Source of the DNA: an uncultured Oscillospiraceae bacterium
Lineage (GTDB): Bacteria > Bacillota > Clostridia > Oscillospirales > Oscillospiraceae
DNA length: 6,190 nt
Assembly (NCBI GenBank): GCA_905205085.1
Contig: CAJLCG010000112.1
Location: forward strand, 1 to 6,190
Reading direction: 5' to 3'
Numbering within the stretch: position 1 is the first letter of the stretch; each line of letters begins with the position of its first letter. The translations under genes and the position numbers were made by a program. Under the pieces are notes generated by a model. The model was given only the letters and a program-made list of their open reading frames with translations, was not told the DNA's origin and did no database searches. This document shows positions 5,287-6,190 of the stretch, one piece after another.

Positions 5287-5302
5287 GGCGGCGCCCTTTT
5301 TT
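5256..5302 (+). terminator. Candidate rho-independent terminator of the cdaA operon
   Basis: GGTGCGCC (5256-5263) can pair with GGCGGCGCC (5287-5295), eight pairs including one G-U with a single bulged G. One C then separates the stem from T6 (5297-5302). The loop holds a small nested hairpin CCCC-AGAC-GGGG (5269-5272 region to 5276-5279). The 5' arm lies inside the end of the coding sequence, so the structure would form only after ribosomes leave. It may be partial, allowing read-through to yicC. Confidence 0.45.
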
Positions 5303-5334
5303 CCCGGCGGCGGGTTGGCTCCTGCAAAGCCGGG

Positions 5335-5340
5335 TACAAT
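5335..5340 (+). promoter_or_regulatory. Weak candidate -10 box for yicC
   Basis: TACAAT matches the SigA -10 consensus in 5 of 6 positions, 25 nt before the yicC ATG. No good -35 lies 16-18 nt upstream; TTGGCT (5315-5320) is only 14 nt away. An inverted repeat, CCCGGC (5303-5308) with GCCGGG (5329-5334), ends right at the box. Expression of yicC from here or by read-through are both possible. Confidence 0.35.
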
Positions 5341-5364
5341 CCATGACATAAGGAAGTGACCCCC

Positions 5365-6190
5365 ATGGTCAAAAGTATGACCGGCTATGGCCGCTCAGAG
5401 GATACCCTCAACGGCTGCACCATCACGGTGGAGCTGCGTTCGGTGAATAACCGCTATCTGGACTGCAATGTCCGTATGCCCCGGCTTTACCTCTTTGCGG
5501 AGGAGACCATCAAAAGCCGGGTGCAGAACACCATTTCCCGGGGAAAGGTGGACGTATTCGTCACCCTGGATTCCACCGGCGGCGAACAGGTCCAGGTGTC
5601 GGTGAACCAGCCCCTGGCCGACGGCTATTACGCCGCCCTCACGCAGCTGGCGGAGCGCTACGGCCTGTCCAAGGACATCTCTGTGTCCCTGCTGTCCCGG
5701 TTCCCCGACGTGCTGTTGGCGGAAAAGGCGGAGGAGGACGTAGAGCAGCGGGCCCAGGACATTTGTTCCGTTCTGGACCGGGCCCTTGCCGACTTCGACC
5801 AGATGCGCACCCGGGAAGGGGCGCGGCTGGAGGCCGACGTGCTCTCCCGGGCTGCCCGCATTGAAGAACTGGTGGGCCTGGTAGAGGAGCGCTCGCCCCA
5901 GACGGTGGCCGAGTACCGCGCCAAGCTGGAGGCCCGGATGAACGAGGTGCTCTCCAACACCCAGCTGGACCCGGCCCGGATCCTCACCGAGGCGGCTATC
6001 TTCGCCGACAAGGTGGCGGTGGACGAGGAGACGGTGCGCCTGCGCAGCCACATCGGCCAGCTGCGGCACATGCTGGAGCAGGGGGGTGCCACCGGGCGCA
6101 AGCTGGACTTCCTCATTCAGGAGTTCAACCGGGAGGCCAACACCATCGGCTCCAAGTGCAGCGACATCGACATTGCCCGCCATGTGGTGG
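5365..6190 (+). CDS. yicC: YicC/YloC family endoribonuclease-like protein, 3' end beyond the window
   Basis: 275 codons are visible and the frame stays open to the edge; family members are about 290 residues, so only some 15-20 codons should be missing. The N-terminal YicC domain shows MVKSMTGYGRSE, VELRSVNNRYLD and ISRGKVDVFV. The C-terminal DUF1732 region shows ILTEAAIFADKVAVDEE, RLRSHIGQL, and the highly conserved GRKLDFLIQEFNREANTIGSK. A charged helical middle (about 130-200) joins them. YicC proteins form ring-like oligomers, and members from E. coli and B. subtilis (YloC) have been linked to RNA cleavage and sRNA turnover. AAGGAAG (5350-5356) sits 8 nt before the ATG. In Firmicutes this gene usually precedes remA, gmk and rpoZ, so those are expected just to the right (inference). 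It is separated from the upstream operon by 78 nt with a possible terminator. Confidence 0.95.
   Translation, partial: MVKSMTGYGRSEDTLNGCTITVELRSVNNRYLDCNVRMPRLYLFAEETIKSRVQNTISRGKVDVFVTLDSTGGEQVQVSVNQPLADGYYAALTQLAERYGLSKDISVSLLSRFPDVLLAEKAEEDVEQRAQDICSVLDRALADFDQMRTREGARLEADVLSRAARIEELVGLVEERSPQTVAEYRAKLEARMNEVLSNTQLDPARILTEAAIFADKVAVDEETVRLRSHIGQLRHMLEQGGATGRKLDFLIQEFNREANTIGSKCSDIDIARHVV

Overview
This window looks like part of the chromosome of a GC-rich, strictly anaerobic clostridium, most likely in the Oscillospiraceae (Flavonifractor/Oscillibacter-like). This rests on protein character and gene content (a two-iron superoxide reductase, the Firmicutes cdaA-cdaR pair, a DUF5685-type protein next to a J-domain protein, a YicC/YloC family protein), on strong AGGAGG-type ribosome binding sites, and on GC-rich codons. 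The genus is inference. I see no mobile element, CRISPR array, rRNA or tRNA.

Layout. (1) Positions 38-406, minus strand: desulfoferrodoxin (superoxide reductase), complete, with all metal ligands visible. (2) Positions 407-720: an AT-rich divergent control region. It holds a near-consensus promoter for dfx (TTGACT-N17-TATAAT, minus strand), a near-consensus promoter for the rightward genes (TTGCCA-N17-TATAAT, plus strand), three copies of a TGTGTCC heptamer around the dfx promoter, and an AT-rich palindrome between the promoters. (3) Positions 721-5286, plus strand: six tightly packed genes that look like one operon. They are cdaA (diadenylate cyclase), cdaR (YbbR-domain regulator), a RseC/SoxR-reducing-system-like membrane protein, a DUF5685-like cysteine-rich protein, a J-domain/TPR protein with a cysteine-string tail, and a small polytopic membrane protein. 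Two junctions are 4-nt ATGA overlaps and the others are gaps of 1-27 nt. A GC stem followed by T6 at 5297-5302 may end the operon. (4) From 5365 to the right edge, plus strand: yicC, an RNase-related protein with its own weak candidate promoter, cut off about 15-20 codons before its expected end.

How they may work together. CdaA makes cyclic di-AMP at the membrane and CdaR modulates it. In many Firmicutes the third gene is glmM; here it is replaced by RseC-like, DUF5685-like and J-protein genes. Three consecutive products (RseC-like, DUF5685-like, J-protein) are rich in clustered cysteines, and a superoxide reductase is divergently transcribed, so a redox or metal theme is plausible but unproven. 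The most interesting part is the translationally coupled DUF5685-like/J-protein pair at 3295-4754. The first protein carries a D-x-x-E-D-x3-G-R motif very like the second aspartate-rich motif of squalene/phytoene synthases. The second is a bacterial J-protein whose layout (J domain, low-complexity linker, cysteine string) recalls eukaryotic cysteine-string proteins, with a TPR section inserted.
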